DNA of 8,172 nt from positions 1 to 8,172 of the forward strand of contig JAEYYX010000103.1 in NCBI GenBank assembly GCA_023428245.1. The letters run 5' to 3'. A program made the position numbers and the translations under genes. Position 1 is the stretch's first letter. Each line of letters begins with the position of its first letter. Of the stretch, positions 6,523 through 8,172 are shown in pieces. The DNA comes from Pseudomonadota bacterium (GTDB taxonomy: Bacteria > Myxococcota_A > Polyangia > Polyangiales > Polyangiaceae). The notes under the pieces are model-generated. The model saw only the letters and a list, made by a program, of their open reading frames with translations, was not told where the DNA came from and made no database searches.

Positions 6523-6538
6523 AGCACGCTGCGTGCCA
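6523..6538 (-). promoter_or_regulatory. Sigma-54 promoter (-24/-12) for the sulfur operon
   Basis: The - strand reads TGGCACG-CAGC-GTGCT, against the consensus TGGCACG-N4-TTGC[A/T]. The -24 box is perfect, the invariant GG-N10-GC spacing is exact, and only one -12 position differs. The -12 GC lies at 6525-6524, placing the transcription start near 6512, two bases before the dioxygenase ATG. A divergent sigma-54 activator gene next door makes the assignment stronger. Confidence 0.82.
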
Positions 6539-6639
6539 ACGCCCGGGGAGACTTGCTGGCCGAAAGAGGTGGTAGAAATTGCTAAGAAATCGGGGGCAGG
6601 CGCGCTCTGGAGCGGCCTCACGGCGGGTCCGGAGCCGTG

Positions 6640-6668
6640 TTGAAACGTTGCGTGAAACGTTGCAGAAT
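6640..6668 (+). promoter_or_regulatory. Sigma-70-like promoter of the regulator gene
   Basis: TTGAAA (6640-6645) and CAGAAT (6663-6668) are separated by exactly 17 bases, matching the -35 and -10 consensus at 5/6 and 4/6 positions. Transcription would start at about 6675, practically at the regulator ATG (6674), implying a leaderless message. The hexamers sit inside the tandem repeat, so a protein bound there would block this promoter. Confidence 0.45.
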
Positions 6669-6674
6669 GTTGCA
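6641..6674. promoter_or_regulatory. Tandem repeat, candidate upstream activating sequence of the sigma-54 regulator
   Basis: TGAAACGTTGCG (6641-6652) is followed directly by TGAAACGTTGCA (6653-6664) and a degenerate third unit GAATGTTGCA (6665-6674). Each of the first two contains the palindrome AACGTT, so the pair also reads as an inverted repeat AACGTT-N6-AACGTT. The centre lies about 140 bases upstream of the predicted sigma-54 start, a normal enhancer distance. It overlaps the regulator's own promoter and start codon. Confidence 0.55.
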
Positions 6675-8023
6675 TGGCGGGCGGGTCGAAGAGGACGAAG
6701 CGCAGCGAACGACCTCTTGCGAGCGGCGGCCCTGCGCATCGACTCGCGGAGGCTGCGATTTCCGAGTTGCTCGGGGCCGCGCTCCTCCTCGACAGCCAGC
6801 TTCGGATTTGTGTCGCGACCGACCAGGCGCGCGCGGTGCTGGGCGGGGCAGATCTTCTCGGGGAGCGCGCGCCGCACGTTCTGTGTGGACGCGGCGAAGA
6901 GAGACCCATTGCGGAAGCCCTCTCGCGAGGTGAGCCGGCCTCGGCCTTGGTCCCTCACCCGCTCGGGAGCGAAGGCGATCTGATCGCGGCGCGCACCATC
7001 CCGCTCCATTCTGCCGGGAAGCTCTCGGGGCATGTGGTGCTGCTTCAGCCCGCTCGAAGTCCCCCGGGGTCTTCGGTTCAGCACGGTATCCTCACGCAGA
7101 GCGAGAGCATGTTTCGACTCCTCGAGCAGGTGCGCCGCGTCGCCCCTTCTCATTCGTCAGTTCTCGTCCGCGGAGAAACCGGAACGGGGAAGGAGCTCGT
7201 GGCGCGGGCCATTCATGCTGAATCTCCGCGCAAAAAGGGGCCGTTTCTCGCCATCAACTGTGCGGCGCTCCCGCCCGAGCTCCTCGAGAGTGAGCTCTTC
7301 GGTCACGTACGAGGTGCGTTCACTGGGGCCGTACGGGACACGCTCGGCTATTTTCGGCGCGCCGACGGGGGAACCCTCTTTCTCGATGAGGTCGCTGAGT
7401 TGCCGCTCGCGCTCCAGGCGAAACTCTTGCGTGTGACGCAGGAGCGCGTCGTCGTTCCCGTCGGGGGAACCGAACCCGTCGCGGTGGATGTGCGCATCGT
7501 GAGCGCGACCCATCGCTCGCTCCGAGACGAGGTGAAGGAGGGACGGTTCCGCGCTGATTTGATGTACCGGCTCCGCGTGCTCCGCTTGTTTCTTCCTCCC
7601 CTACGCGCGCGGCAGGAGGACATCGAGCTCTTGGCCTGGCACTTTCTGGAGCGACTGAACCGCTCGGGAGCTTCGAGGAAGGTGGAGCGGCTTGCGCCCG
7701 GTGCGCTCCGGCGGCTCGTGAATTATGGATGGCCCGGCAACGTGAGGGAGCTCGAGAACGCGATCGAATACGCGTTCACGCTGGGGGATGGTCCGACCCT
7801 TCTCGAGAGCGATTTGCCGGAGGAGTTAGCCGCGCAGGCTTCGTCGAGCCCGACTCCGCTCGCGATGCTCGAGCTCGATCCTGGGCTCGCGCCGGAGGCG
7901 AGACGTTTGCTCTTGGCTCTCGAGCGAGCAAACGGGAGCCGGGAGCGCGCCGCGCAGAGCCTCGGGATGAGTCGGACGACCCTCTGGCGCAAGTTGAAGA
8001 GTTTCGGGCTCGACGCGCGTTGA
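6674..8023 (+). CDS. Sigma-54 enhancer-binding activator, PAS-like sensor domain, FisR-like
   Basis: 449 residues from ATG 6674, the first possible start after an in-frame stop at 6653; no Shine-Dalgarno sequence precedes it. Residues about 23-126 look like a PAS-like sensory domain (LLGAALLLDSQLRICVATDQ, later a beta-strand LSGHVVLLQP) with Cys46 and Cys71. There is no phosphorylatable receiver domain, so it should sense a small molecule directly. The AAA+ domain (about 137-380) has Walker A GETGTGKE (167-174), the sigma-54 contact loop GAFTGA (214-219), Walker B GGTLFLDEV (232-240, Asp238/Glu239) and the sensor II region YGWPGNVRELEN (351-362). A Fis-type helix-turn-helix ends the protein (about 410-446: ERAAQSLGMSRTTLWRKLKS). 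It activates sigma-54 promoters by ATP hydrolysis. Being divergent to the sulfur operon, it most likely senses reactive sulfane sulfur, as FisR does through cysteines. The target is well supported; the ligand is inferred. Confidence 0.93.
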   Translation: MAGGSKRTKRSERPLASGGPAHRLAEAAISELLGAALLLDSQLRICVATDQARAVLGGADLLGERAPHVLCGRGEERPIAEALSRGEPASALVPHPLGSEGDLIAARTIPLHSAGKLSGHVVLLQPARSPPGSSVQHGILTQSESMFRLLEQVRRVAPSHSSVLVRGETGTGKELVARAIHAESPRKKGPFLAINCAALPPELLESELFGHVRGAFTGAVRDTLGYFRRADGGTLFLDEVAELPLALQAKLLRVTQERVVVPVGGTEPVAVDVRIVSATHRSLRDEVKEGRFRADLMYRLRVLRLFLPPLRARQEDIELLAWHFLERLNRSGASRKVERLAPGALRRLVNYGWPGNVRELENAIEYAFTLGDGPTLLESDLPEELAAQASSSPTPLAMLELDPGLAPEARRLLLALERANGSRERAAQSLGMSRTTLWRKLKSFGLDAR

Positions 8024-8050
8024 GCGAAACTCGCGCCGAGTGAGAGGGGA

Positions 8051-8172
8051 GCGCGAGGAGAGCGCGAGGAGAGCGCGAGGAGAGCGCGAGGAGAGCGCGA
8101 GGAGAGCGCGAGGAGAGCGCGAGGAGAGCGCGAGGAGAGCGCGAGGAGAGCGCGAGGAGAGCGCGAGGAGAG
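8051..8172. repeat. Perfect 11-bp tandem repeat array, runs off the window
   Basis: The unit GCGCGAGGAGA occurs eleven times without a single mismatch (8051-8171) and one further base of a twelfth copy reaches the window end. A degenerate partial copy (GGGGA at 8046-8050) precedes it. The array begins 28 bases after the regulator stop codon. The period is not a multiple of three. Complete identity among copies suggests recent slippage expansion, or a collapsed or overextended assembly end. Confidence 0.95.

Noticed and set aside
6571..6584. Sigma-54 promoter for the regulator on the + strand
   Set aside because: GG and GC elements occur near 6569-6582 but the spacing is 8 or 11 bases instead of the required 10.
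6511..6909. 133-residue N-terminal extension of the persulfide dioxygenase
   Set aside because: It would cross the sigma-54 promoter and run antisense through the regulator's sensor domain; the conserved fold begins after ATG 6510.
8009..8040. Hairpin across the regulator stop codon as a terminator
   Set aside because: CTCGACGCG and CGCGCCGAG pair with one A-C mismatch and a 14-base loop, begin inside the coding sequence and lack a U-tract. Such weak pairings are common at this GC content.
8051..8172. CRISPR array
   Set aside because: The repeats are directly adjacent with no unique spacers and the unit is only 11 bp.

Overview
The window is GC-rich with strong third-position GC bias. It carries a lipoprotein with a long Gly/Ala/Ser linker of the kind common in predatory and saprophytic Myxococcota (Sorangium/Polyangium-like), plus a sigma-54 activator of the type abundant in that phylum. 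A myxobacterium is the best guess; this is inference from style, not from a marker gene.

Layout, left to right: (1) the C-terminal end of an IS4/Tn5-like transposase on the + strand, cut by the window edge (1-254). (2) A short spacer with two hairpins (255-479). (3) A secreted, probably lipid-anchored GH30-type glycoside hydrolase on the - strand (480-2234), with a strong ribosome binding site and a 356-bp upstream spacer holding a 12-bp palindrome. (4) A compact five-gene - strand operon (2591-6510). In transcription order it encodes an ETHE1/Blh-type persulfide dioxygenase, a single-domain rhodanese, two half-size YeeE/YedE (PmpA/PmpB-like) sulfur transport proteins, and a SulP-STAS anion transporter. 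The first two gaps are 41 bp each, and the last three genes overlap by 4 bp at each junction. (5) A divergent + strand gene (6674-8023) for a sigma-54 enhancer-binding activator with an N-terminal PAS-like sensor domain and no receiver domain. (6) A perfect 11-bp tandem repeat array that runs off the right edge (8051-8172).

The operon and its divergent regulator form a coherent sulfane-sulfur/sulfide response unit. The dioxygenase would oxidise glutathione persulfide to sulfite, the rhodanese would exchange sulfane sulfur between persulfide, sulfite and thiosulfate, the YeeE/YedE pair would move thiosulfate or related sulfur species, and SulP would move sulfate, sulfite or another anion. The gene set resembles the bigR operons of Xylella and Agrobacterium, but here the ArsR-type repressor is replaced by a FisR-like sigma-54 activator. 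The 163-bp divergent spacer contains a near-consensus sigma-54 promoter facing the operon, a tandem repeat suited to be the activator's binding site, and a sigma-70-like promoter for the regulator overlapping that repeat. Both promoters lie so close to their start codons that both messages are predicted to be leaderless or nearly so, and neither start has a Shine-Dalgarno sequence.
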